Positions 57,052 through 64,000 of a stretch of DNA of 64,000 nt are shown here, in pieces (positions within the stretch are counted from its first letter, which is position 1; each line of letters starts with the position of its first letter). This DNA is from Pacificitalea manganoxidans (GTDB lineage Bacteria > Pseudomonadota > Alphaproteobacteria > Rhodobacterales > Rhodobacteraceae). The notes below the pieces were generated by a model. That model was given only the letters and a program-made list of their open reading frames with translations. It was not told where the DNA came from and searched no databases. The translations under genes and the position numbers were made by a program. Where the stretch lies: NCBI RefSeq assembly GCF_002504165.1, contig NZ_CP021404.1:558001-622000 (forward strand). The letters run 5' to 3'.

Positions 57052-58071
57052 TCAGCGCGGCTGACGAGAGCCACCGCCCGCGCCGCGTTTCAGCGGGCGT
57101 TTGGCAAGATACAGCTTGAACCGGGTGTCGCCGCCCAGATCGCGCAGTTCGGTAAATGCCTCCGACAGCGGCTTCTCATAGGGCAGGTGCCGGTTCGCGA
57201 CGAGCCACAGCGCACCCGCCGGTTTCAGCAGACGCGCGGCAGCGGCGATGAAGCCTGCCCCCAGCGACGGGTCGGCGGCGCGGCTGGTATGAAAGGGCGG
57301 GTTCGTCACCACATGATCGAACGGGGTCGCATCGCTAAAGCGGGTCGCATCCGCCCATTCGAACCGCACGCGGGGATCGGTGATGTTCTGACGGGCGGCC
57401 TCCAGCGCGGCATATTCTGCCTCGACCAGCACCAGTTCGCGCAGCTTTTCGTTGCGCAGCAGCGCGGGCGCGAGATAGCCCCAGCCCGCCCCCAAATCAA
57501 CGACCCGACCGTTTAGCTGTTCGCCAAAGGCCTGAGCCAGCTGGACCGAGCCGAGATCGGGGGCATCTGCGGAAAAGACGCCCGGCGCGGTGATCCAGCC
57601 GTCATCGATACGGGTGAAATCGGGCGTCTGCCAGTCATCCAGCGCCCCCTCAGCGGGCGCGAAGGCAAATGTCTTGCCGTGCGCCTTAGAGAACGGCATC
57701 CCGGCCTCGCCCCGCTTGCGCAGGTCTTTGAGCAGGCTGTCGATACCGTCGGTCTTCTGTCCGTCGATGATCAGTGTCGGCGCGCAGGGCGCGGCGTGGG
57801 CGATCATCGCGCGGGCTTGGGTCTTTGACCGGGGCAGGCACACGATGGCGGCAGCGAATGCCTCCTCCCCGGGGAGGGTCGGGGCCACCTGCCAGCCAGC
57901 GGCCTCCCATGCGTCATGCTCGGGGCGGAAGCCATGGACGATCAGGCAACGGTCCTGCGGCAGCCCATCGGTATCGATGTCGGCAGTGGGCCGCAGGATC
58001 AGGATCCGCCCGGTGTCGGGCAGGGTGACCGCGCCGGAGGCCAGCGCGAGGGACAGTCTGGGATTGGTCAT
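57052..58071 (-). CDS. RsmC-type SAM-dependent 16S rRNA methyltransferase
   Basis: The 339-residue protein has an N-terminal degenerate methyltransferase-like half and a C-terminal catalytic Rossmann domain with the SAM motif VVDLGAGWGYLAPAL near residue 190 and the guanine-N2 motif VTNPPFHTS near 256. This two-half layout with NPPF fits RsmC, which methylates G1207 of 16S rRNA. RlmG and similar enzymes are close, so the exact target is inferred. The C-terminus is basic (KRPLKRGAGGGSRQPR). It lies between clpS and the SDR, all on the minus strand. Confidence 0.87.
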   Translation of the reverse strand: MTNPRLSLALASGAVTLPDTGRILILRPTADIDTDGLPQDRCLIVHGFRPEHDAWEAAGWQVAPTLPGEEAFAAAIVCLPRSKTQARAMIAHAAPCAPTLIIDGQKTDGIDSLLKDLRKRGEAGMPFSKAHGKTFAFAPAEGALDDWQTPDFTRIDDGWITAPGVFSADAPDLGSVQLAQAFGEQLNGRVVDLGAGWGYLAPALLRNEKLRELVLVEAEYAALEAARQNITDPRVRFEWADATRFSDATPFDHVVTNPPFHTSRAADPSLGAGFIAAAARLLKPAGALWLVANRHLPYEKPLSEAFTELRDLGGDTRFKLYLAKRPLKRGAGGGSRQPR

Positions 58072-58105
58072 GAGCAGAGCCGGGCGCGTTCTACGCAGCC
58101 GGGCC

Positions 58106-58429
58106 TTATTCCTTTTCCATGGTGCATTGCAGCGGGTGCTGGTGACGCCGGGCGAAATCCATCACCTGCGCCACTTTGGTTTCGGCAACCTCGTGGCTGA
58201 ACACGCCGACGACCGCAACGCCCTTCTTGTGGACCACCAGCATCAACTCGAACGACTGCGCATGGGTCATGCCGAAAAACCGTTCCAGCACATGCACGAC
58301 GAATTCCATCGGCGTATAGTCGTCGTTAAGCAGCAGCACCTTGTAAAGCGGCGGCTTCTGCGTCTTTGGCTTGGTCTTCTGGATCACGCCGGTGTCGTCA
58401 TCGGTCTTACCGGGCGCGTCTGCCATCAT
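58106..58429 (-). CDS. clpS: ATP-dependent Clp protease adaptor ClpS
   Basis: The 107-residue adaptor has the ClpS core [26 protein letters not shown] near residue 30, with the N-degron-binding Asn-Asp pair, and [18 protein letters not shown] near 78. It delivers N-end-rule substrates to ClpAP. The N-terminal tail is flexible ([12 protein letters not shown]). The start at 58429 (MMAD) is chosen as the usual N-terminus; an upstream GTG with a distant AGGAG would add about a dozen residues. ClpA is not in this window. Confidence 0.92.
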   Translation of the reverse strand: MMADAPGKTDDDTGVIQKTKPKTQKPPLYKVLLLNDDYTPMEFVVHVLERFFGMTHAQSFELMLVVHKKGVAVVGVFSHEVAETKVAQVMDFARRHQHPLQCTMEKE

Positions 58430-58592
58430 GATGTCAAAGGCCGGAAGGGTCACGGGCGTGCACACTCCTGATTGGTCTGGCCGGGTCACGGATGCGACCC
58501 CGCAGAGGGATGGTGGCGGGAACGTCGGGCTCTTTATATAACCGCGACCGCACCGCTGAAAAGGGGCGGCGGCGAAAGGAGGGCTTCGCGAG

Positions 58593-59291
58593 ATGCGCAA
58601 ATTGACGACAATCGGCTTCGATGCGGATGACACGCTGTGGCACAACGAGCGGTTTTTCAAGCTGACACAGGCCCGGTTCACCGAACTTCTCGCCGATCAT
58701 GCGGAGCCGGAGCATCTCGACGCGCGGTTGCTGGCGGCGGAGCGGCGCAACCTCGGGCGCTATGGCTACGGCATCAAAGGGTTTGTCCTGTCGATGATCG
58801 AAACCGCAATCGAGGTGACCGACGCGCAGGTGCCCGCAGAGGTCATCCGCGCGATTCTGGAATCAGGGCAGGAGATGCTGGCGCATCCGATCGAATTGCT
58901 GCCCCACGCCCGCGACGCGATCGAGGCAGTGACCGGCTCTCACACCGTGTTGCTCATCACCAAGGGCGATCTGCTGGATCAGGAGCGCAAGTTGGCGCAA
59001 TCGGGTCTGGGCGAGTTGTTCGACGGGGTGGAGATCGTGTCCGACAAAACCGAAGCCAGCTATCGGCGGATCTTTGCGCGCCATGGCGACGGTGCGGAGC
59101 GGGCTATGATGATCGGTAATTCGATGAAATCCGATGTAGTCCCGGCGTTGGAAGCTGGCGGTTGGGGTGTTTATGTCCCCCATGATCTTGGCTGGGCGCT
59201 CGAACATGCGCCGACTCCCAGCAGTCATGCCCGTTTTATGGAACTTTCTGATCTGGGTGGACTGCCGGCCCTAGTCGACGAGATCGGCTGA
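58593..59291 (+). CDS. HAD-superfamily hydrolase (phosphatase)
   Basis: The 232-residue protein has the nucleophile motif [12 protein letters not shown] (Asp10/Asp12), motif II LLITKGD near 122 with Lys nearby, and motif [23 protein letters not shown] near 173. A helical cap lies between motifs I and II. It is a small-molecule phosphatase or dehalogenase-fold enzyme of unknown substrate. AAAGGAGG precedes the start. It is divergent from clpS. Confidence 0.88.
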   Translation: MRKLTTIGFDADDTLWHNERFFKLTQARFTELLADHAEPEHLDARLLAAERRNLGRYGYGIKGFVLSMIETAIEVTDAQVPAEVIRAILESGQEMLAHPIELLPHARDAIEAVTGSHTVLLITKGDLLDQERKLAQSGLGELFDGVEIVSDKTEASYRRIFARHGDGAERAMMIGNSMKSDVVPALEAGGWGVYVPHDLGWALEHAPTPSSHARFMELSDLGGLPALVDEIG

Positions 59292-59391
59292 TCTGGGGGC
59301 TTGGCGGTCTGTCGCCGCTAGATGTGGCGGGCGGTTCATAAGTGCAAAGAGCATTTGTTTTTTGCGCAGTTTCGTGGATACCTTTTTCGTG

Positions 59392-59406
59392 TTAGCGTCG
59401 CCTTAA
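59392..59406 (+). promoter_or_regulatory. CtrA-like TTAG-N7-TTAA site before the carboxypeptidase
   Basis: TTAGCGTCGCCTTAA has the TTAA-N7-TTAA layout with one mismatch (G for A), 57 bases upstream of the carboxypeptidase start. It is suggestive only. Confidence 0.3.
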
Positions 59407-59462
59407 TTAATGCCGACTCCGGCAAACGGGGCGGCGAGAGGCAGTGAAAGAGGGCAGGCGCG

Positions 59463-61148
59463 ATGACACTCGGGCATGGAAGCCGCTTGGGGCTTTTCTC
59501 GATCCTATTCGTTCTCACTTTATTCGGCATAAGCCTGCGATCACACGCAGCGCCCTATGCGGCACTGGTGATCGACGCTCGATCAGGCGAGGTGCTGCAT
59601 TCCGAAAACGCGGATGCCCGTCTGCATCCGGCCTCTCTCACCAAAATGATGACGCTCTATATCACCTTCGAGGCCGTGCGCCGGGGTGAGTTGACGCTCG
59701 ACACCAAGGTCAAGATCTCCCAGCACGCCGCCAATGAGCCGCCCTCCAAGCTGGGGCTTCGCGCTGGCCAATCGATCGAGTTGCGTTACCTGATCCGTGC
59801 CGCATCGGTCAAATCCGCCAACGATGCCGCCACCGCGCTGGGTGAGGCGATTGCCGGGAGCGAGGCTGCCTTTGCCCGGCGCATGAACCGCACGGCCAAG
59901 GCGATGGGCATGAGCCGCACCACTTTCAAAAACGCCCACGGCCTGACCGAAGAGGGTCACCTGTCCACCGCCCGCGACATGACCCTGCTGGGGCGGCACC
60001 TGTTTTTCGACTTTCCCGAATACTACAACCTGTTCTCCCGCCGCTCGACCAATGCGGGCGTGCGCGAAGTCGCCAACACCAACCGCAAGTTTCTGGCCGA
60101 TTACGAAGGCGCGGACGGCATCAAGACGGGTTATACCCGTGCCGCCGGGTTTAACCTCGTGGCCTCTGCGCAGCGCGGCAACGAACGGATCATCGCCACC
60201 GTGTTTGGCGGGCGGTCCACCGCATGGCGCAATCAGCGCGTGGCCGAACTGCTCGATCTGGGGTTCAAGCGCGCGCCGACACGGGTCGCGATCCGCAAGC
60301 CCGCCGCGCTGAATTATGCCGCCCTGCCGCCTGAGCCCAGCAGCCCCAATATCGTGACGCGCGAAGTGGGCAAGGCGATCAACGTCGAACTGGCCGTGGC
60401 GCGCTCCGTCCGCCCCGCCCCCAATCCGGGCCGCAAACTGCAAGCGCCGCCCGAAACGCTGTTGCTGGCCATGCAGGACGAAATCAACGACGCCGTGGCC
60501 GAGATCGCCGAAGCGCAGGTCGCAGCGGCTGGGACCACCCCAGACACGACAGCCGCCGATCTGGCTGCCGCGGTAGCCGACGCGGCGACCGCCGCCCCCG
60601 AGGTTTTGGCGGATGCCACCGAATTGGCTGTCGTGACGCTGGGCACGCGCCCGATGCCGAATCCGCGCATGGCGGCGGTTGCCGTCCGCAACGCCCAAGC
60701 CGCGGCCCCCGCCCCGGTCACACCCGCGCCCGAAGCCGCACCGGTGGAGCTGGCCGATACGGTGCCGATGCCGCGCCCGGAAAACATCTCGCTTGATACC
60801 AGTTCCGTTCAGATGGCGGCGCTGGTGCCCCAGCCCATCGCCCTGCCCAGCGGCGAAGCCCCGGCCGAGCAGGAGGTTGTCACCCGCATCTCGACCTCGG
60901 GGACCAAGCACTGGGGCGTCAATGTCGGCAGCTATCCTTCGCAGTATAAGGCCGAGCGCGTTTTGCTAAAAACGGCGCTGAAGGAAATGGCCACGCTGCA
61001 GGGCTCCCTTCGCAAAGTGGTGCGTCGCCCGACCGGGTATGACGCGAATTTCCTCGGGTTGAGCCAAGAGCAGGCCGAGCTTGCTTGCCGCCGGATGGAA
61101 GCGCGCGGCACAGAATGTCGCCCCTTCGGTCCCGGCAGCAGCAGCTGA
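59463..61148 (+). CDS. D-alanyl-D-alanine carboxypeptidase with C-terminal SPOR domain
   Basis: The 561-residue exported S11 enzyme trims peptidoglycan stem peptides. A signal peptide (LFSILFVLTLFGISLRSHA) is followed by the SxxK motif SLTKMMTLY near residue 58, the SxN motif SVKSANDAA near 118 and KTG as DGIKTGYTRAAG near 220. A Pro/Ala-rich linker of about 180 residues leads to a C-terminal SPOR domain (KHWGVNVGSYPSQYKAERVLL) that would target it to septal wall. This is the second SPOR protein in the window. A terminator follows. Confidence 0.93.
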   Translation: MTLGHGSRLGLFSILFVLTLFGISLRSHAAPYAALVIDARSGEVLHSENADARLHPASLTKMMTLYITFEAVRRGELTLDTKVKISQHAANEPPSKLGLRAGQSIELRYLIRAASVKSANDAATALGEAIAGSEAAFARRMNRTAKAMGMSRTTFKNAHGLTEEGHLSTARDMTLLGRHLFFDFPEYYNLFSRRSTNAGVREVANTNRKFLADYEGADGIKTGYTRAAGFNLVASAQRGNERIIATVFGGRSTAWRNQRVAELLDLGFKRAPTRVAIRKPAALNYAALPPEPSSPNIVTREVGKAINVELAVARSVRPAPNPGRKLQAPPETLLLAMQDEINDAVAEIAEAQVAAAGTTPDTTAADLAAAVADAATAAPEVLADATELAVVTLGTRPMPNPRMAAVAVRNAQAAAPAPVTPAPEAAPVELADTVPMPRPENISLDTSSVQMAALVPQPIALPSGEAPAEQEVVTRISTSGTKHWGVNVGSYPSQYKAERVLLKTALKEMATLQGSLRKVVRRPTGYDANFLGLSQEQAELACRRMEARGTECRPFGPGSSS

Positions 61149-61173
61149 CGGTTCGGAAAACGGTATGAAGAGG

Positions 61174-61197
61174 GCGGTCCAGCGGGCCGCCTTTTTC
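61174..61197 (+). terminator. Rho-independent terminator after the carboxypeptidase
   Basis: GGCGGTCC pairs with GGGCCGCC (one G-T pair, 3-base loop) followed by five T. Confidence 0.88.
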
Positions 61198-61303
61198 ATA
61201 TGTGGGGTTGAGATCGGCGGAGCATGGGTGCGCAGCGCAGCCGTGGCGAAGGCATCACGCTAGGCAGAGCGCGTTAGATACTGCGCAGGCCTTCCCGCAC
61301 TCC

Positions 61304-62071
61304 TTAACGGTCCTGTTCGCGCTCCAGCTTCTTGCGGGCGGTGTTTTCGTTCTGGGCCTTCCGCCCGGCCTCCAGCAGACCGGCCTCGACGAAACCCAGA
61401 TGCCTGTGCATGGCCTCGCGCGCCGCATCGGGGTCGCGGGCGAGGATCGCGTCACGGATAGCGCGGTGTTGGTCTAACAGGGCGCTCCGCGTGGCGCGCT
61501 GACGGAACAGGGTCTGCCGATTGTAGAGAACCCCCTCCCGCAGCAGGGCGAACATTGAGCGCATCATGTGCAGCATGATGACGTTATGGCCGGCCTCGAC
61601 AACGGCCATGTGGAACTCCGCGTCGAGATGCGCCTCGTCATCGGGGCGGCGGCGCTGGTGCGCGGCCTCCATTTTGCCAAACACCGTATCGATCAATGCC
61701 AGATCGGTATCCGATCCTGCCCGCGCGGCACGTTCGGCAGCCATGCCCTCCAGATCGCGGCGGAAGCTGACGTAATCCAGCACCGCCTCCTCATGCGCGC
61801 CGAACAGCGCGATCAGCGGTGCGGAGAATGCAGAGCCCAGAACTTCGGCGACGAAGATGCCCGCGCTGGGGCGGGTGGTGAGTAGACCGCGTTCTTGCAA
61901 CGTCGCCAAGGCCTCACGCAGCGACGGGCGGGAGACGGCCATACGTTCGGCCAACTCGCGCTCGGGCGGCAGGCGTTCGCCCGGACGCAGCACCCCACGC
62001 AGGATCAGCAACTCGATCTGCCTGATCACGGCATCTGCGCGTTTCTCGGGGGCGATGGGCTCGAACGGCAT
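61304..62071 (-). CDS. GntR-family regulator, FCD subfamily (FadR/PdhR-like)
   Basis: The 255-residue regulator has an N-terminal winged helix (ERLPPERELAERMAVSRPSLREALATLQERGLL, residues about 32-66). A helical FCD ligand domain follows with metal-ligand-like residues (DAEFHMAVVEAG near 150, LLDQHRAIRDAI near 200, REAMHRHL near 220), consistent with a metal-dependent carboxylic-acid effector. The long C-terminal tail is charged. The target genes are not evident; it is divergent from nothing recognisable on its right and follows the OmpA-like lipoprotein. Confidence 0.9.
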   Translation of the reverse strand: MPFEPIAPEKRADAVIRQIELLILRGVLRPGERLPPERELAERMAVSRPSLREALATLQERGLLTTRPSAGIFVAEVLGSAFSAPLIALFGAHEEAVLDYVSFRRDLEGMAAERAARAGSDTDLALIDTVFGKMEAAHQRRRPDDEAHLDAEFHMAVVEAGHNVIMLHMMRSMFALLREGVLYNRQTLFRQRATRSALLDQHRAIRDAILARDPDAAREAMHRHLGFVEAGLLEAGRKAQNENTARKKLEREQDR

Positions 62072-62168
62072 GATTTCTCCTGCGACGGTCGGATCGTTCT
62101 AGACCGGTCCGCACGATTACGAAAGCGGGCGTATGATTGGCCGCGCGGCCGGGGGGGTGAAGACGACA

Positions 62169-62195
62169 AAGGCCGCCGGGGGTGCCGGCGGCCTT
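62169..62195 (-). terminator. Hairpin terminator of the OmpA-like lipoprotein gene
   Basis: An 11-bp perfect stem (AAGGCCGCCGG / CCGGCGGCCTT) with a 5-base loop is followed on the minus strand by TTTGTCGT. The T-run is short but present. Confidence 0.7.
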
Positions 62196-62237
62196 CTGGT
62201 TCGTGAGTGGTCTGCAATCCGCCTTGCGGCGCGCCGC

Positions 62238-62909
62238 TTACTGAGTCGGGCGGATGATGATCTCGACCCGGCGGTTCTGCGCGCGGCCATCGGGGGTCAG
62301 GTTCGAGGCGATCGGCTGGTCTTCGCCGCGACCGATGACGCGAACCCGGCTGCCGGCAACGCCCGAACGGGTCAGGACCGATGCCACGGCCTGTGCGCGG
62401 CGCTGGCTGAGCTGCTGGTTGTAGGCGGCTTCGCCGGTGTTGTCGGTGTGGCCCACAACATCCACGACGCTGTTGGGGTAGCGCTGCAGGCTAGAGGCAA
62501 CGGCGCGCAGGTCATCCTGCAGATCGGCACGAACGGCGTAGCTGTCGGTGGCGAACAGGATGTTCTGCGGCATGGTCACGACGAGCGAGTCGCCGGTGTT
62601 GACGATCTGGGTGCCGTTGGCGTCGAGCTGCGCGCGCAGTTCGGCTTCCTGGCGGTCAAGCTGTGCCCCGATGGCGGCACCAGCGCCTGCACCGACCAGC
62701 GCGCCGATGGCGGCGCCGCGGCGGCGCTCTTCCTCGTCGTCGCCCACAGCCACACCGGCAGCAGCGCCGAGAACAGCGCCAGCCAGCGCGCCGTTGCGGG
62801 TTTTGTCACGCTCGTAGGCAGGATCGCCGGTGCCATACATACCCGGGGCACAGGCGGAAAGGGTGAGCGCGCCGAGGGTCACGGCGGCGAGGGAATATTT
62901 AAACGTCAT
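62238..62909 (-). CDS. OmpA-family outer-membrane lipoprotein (YiaD-like)
   Basis: The 223-residue protein has a lipobox (ALTLSAC, Cys20). A glycine-zipper region follows (GALAGAVLGAAAGVAVG, then GAAIGALVGAGAGAAIGA, residues about 40-82), then an OmpA C-terminal peptidoglycan-binding domain (VVDVVGHTDNTGEAAYNQQLSQRRA near 145, RGEDQPIASN near 195). It likely sits in the outer membrane and clamps to the wall. The start at 62909 is the only ATG before the signal. Confidence 0.93.
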   Translation of the reverse strand: MTFKYSLAAVTLGALTLSACAPGMYGTGDPAYERDKTRNGALAGAVLGAAAGVAVGDDEEERRRGAAIGALVGAGAGAAIGAQLDRQEAELRAQLDANGTQIVNTGDSLVVTMPQNILFATDSYAVRADLQDDLRAVASSLQRYPNSVVDVVGHTDNTGEAAYNQQLSQRRAQAVASVLTRSGVAGSRVRVIGRGEDQPIASNLTPDGRAQNRRVEIIIRPTQ

Positions 62910-63075
62910 CTGTCAGCCTCGTTGTCGAAGTTCATTCATCAACCGCTAAATACGGTGTCCGGTTCCGTTGCAAATTCACATTTTCAGGTGATGAGCGTGA
63001 ATTCGCCGTGGATGCCGGGCGGCACGGTGACACTGCACCGGGCCCCTGCCGTTCCCTTGCGCGGTTTAGAGGCTG

Positions 63076-63987
63076 TTATGCAATATCAGCGCCGGTTTCG
63101 GCCTCGAACCGGGCGGATTCCCATGCCAGCATCGCGCGCTTTACGGGCAGGCCCCAGTGATAGCCGCCAAGCCCGCCGGATTTGCGCATGGCCCGGTGAC
63201 AGGGAATCAGCCACGAAATCGGATTGCGCCCCACGGCGGTGCCGACAGCGCGCACCGCTTTGGGGGCGCCGATGGCCTCGGCGATGGTGCCGTAGGTGGT
63301 CACATGGCCCGAGGGAATCGCCATGAGCGCCTCCCAGACCTTGATCTGGAACGGCGCGCCAATGGCGTGAAGCGGTGCGCGTCCACCCGAAAACGCGGCC
63401 TCGACCCAAGGCGCGATGGCGTCTGGGTCGTCGACCACGCGGGCGGCGGGCCAGCGTCCGCACAGATCGGCGCGCGTGGCGCCCCGCCCGGCCTCCGCCG
63501 AAAAGCCCAAGCCGCACAGCCCCCGGTCACTGCCCAAGGCCAGCACCTCCCCGAATGGGCTGTCAAACCACCCGGCATGTAAGGTCAGGCCCGCACCGCC
63601 TGCGGCGTAATCGCCCGGTGTCATTGCCTCCCACCGCAAAAACAGATCGTGCAGTCGTCCACCGCCCGACAGCCCCAGTTCGCTTGCGGTTTCCAGTGTC
63701 GTGCAGCGGTCCCGCAGCAGGTAACGGGCCTGATCCAGCGTCAGGTATTGTTGGTAGCGTTTGGGGGAGACACCGACCCATTGGCTGAACACCCGTTGAA
63801 AATGGGCGGGGCTCATGCCGATCTGCGCCGACAGGTCATCCAGCGTCAAACCCGGCCCGCCCGCGTCGATGATGTCGAGCGCGCGTCGCATGACGCCATA
63901 ATGATAGGCCGACAGTGCGGGATCAGCCGTCTGTTGCTGGGCTGCATCGGCGGGCAGGGGCGTGGGGGTCGGGCGACCATCGGGCAT
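63076..63987 (-). CDS. Ada-type methylated-DNA-protein-cysteine methyltransferase with AraC domain
   Basis: The 303-residue protein has an AraC HTH region (LTLDDLSAQIGMSPAHFQRVFSQWVGVSPKRYQQYL near 48-80) and a C-terminal methyltransferase domain with the helix segment VRAVGTAVGRNPISWLIPCHRAM and its acceptor Cys in PCHR near residue 265. It transfers O6-methylguanine lesions to itself. It lacks the N-terminal Zn/Cys domain of E. coli Ada that removes phosphotriesters, so adaptive-response activation by that route is unlikely. The start at 63987 is near the window edge, so a longer N-terminus cannot be excluded. Confidence 0.9.
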   Translation of the reverse strand: MPDGRPTPTPLPADAAQQQTADPALSAYHYGVMRRALDIIDAGGPGLTLDDLSAQIGMSPAHFQRVFSQWVGVSPKRYQQYLTLDQARYLLRDRCTTLETASELGLSGGGRLHDLFLRWEAMTPGDYAAGGAGLTLHAGWFDSPFGEVLALGSDRGLCGLGFSAEAGRGATRADLCGRWPAARVVDDPDAIAPWVEAAFSGGRAPLHAIGAPFQIKVWEALMAIPSGHVTTYGTIAEAIGAPKAVRAVGTAVGRNPISWLIPCHRAMRKSGGLGGYHWGLPVKRAMLAWESARFEAETGADIA

Positions 63988-64000
63988 GGGGGCGATCCTG

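Overview
The window is a compact, GC-rich chromosomal segment from an alphaproteobacterium, most likely a Rhodobacteraceae (Roseobacter-group) member. The signs are the pckA / chvI-chvG divergent pair, bifunctional malic enzyme with a phosphotransacetylase tail, cell-wall proteins with SPOR domains, the MerR-flanked acyl-CoA dehydrogenase / thiolase / FadJ cluster, and many ATGA or GTGA start-stop overlaps. I cannot name the genus. I support 55 protein-coding genes, the first cut by the left window edge. I see no tRNA, rRNA, CRISPR array, transposase, integrase or phage gene. The content is mostly housekeeping and central metabolism.

Layout. 1-5.1 kb: helicase HrpB (partial), a periplasmic 5'-nucleotidase, and a DUF952-pyrD pair. 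5.1-7.5 kb: a minus-strand operon of two hotdog thioesterases and a MATE exporter. 7.7-15.1 kb: two tandem MerR paralogues, then a beta-oxidation cluster (acyl-CoA dehydrogenase, small RHH-like protein, GST, thiolase, FadJ). 15.1-18.1 kb: sulfotransferase, a membrane protein resembling an inactive M48 peptidase, and an Ala/Gln-rich SPOR protein. 18.2-22.9 kb: nucleoside salvage operon cdd-deoA-deoB-add plus upp. 23.2-30.7 kb: maeB, a duplicated 137-bp intergenic repeat, glyA, nadK, a small secreted protein, a low-molecular-weight phosphatase, a sirtuin and rpmB. 30.9-33.7 kb: meaB and a DegP protease. 33.8-35.8 kb: a conspicuously AT-richer acyltransferase islet. 35.9-41.6 kb: TrkH, a VOC protein, a degenerate LuxO-like AAA+ regulator and PrpE. 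41.8-46.3 kb: pckA divergent from chvI-chvG. 46.3-51.6 kb: amidase, UbiH-like monooxygenase, P1-family peptidase and GabD. 51.7-64 kb: a membrane protein, a large exported beta-propeller/phytase-like protein, hemF, a small lipoprotein, an SDR lacking catalytic residues, RsmC-like methyltransferase, clpS, a HAD phosphatase, a D,D-carboxypeptidase, an FCD-type GntR regulator, an OmpA-like lipoprotein and an Ada-type methyltransferase.

Functional themes. Several genes meet at acyl-CoA and C3/C4 metabolism: beta-oxidation, PrpE and MeaB for propionate/methylmalonyl-CoA, malic enzyme and PEP carboxykinase for gluconeogenesis, and GabD for succinate semialdehyde. The deo/cdd/add/upp block recycles nucleosides and may work with the exported 5'-nucleotidase at the left end.

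I found no convincing undescribed defence or mobile system. The most interesting signals are: three phased AGCGCA boxes between pckA and chvI; chvI-chvG apparently separated from the hprK/PTS genes that usually follow them; a LuxO-like regulator with altered Walker A, GAFTGA and sensor-II residues; an SDR without catalytic Ser and Lys; the tandem 137-bp repeat; and the AT-rich acyltransferase islet.
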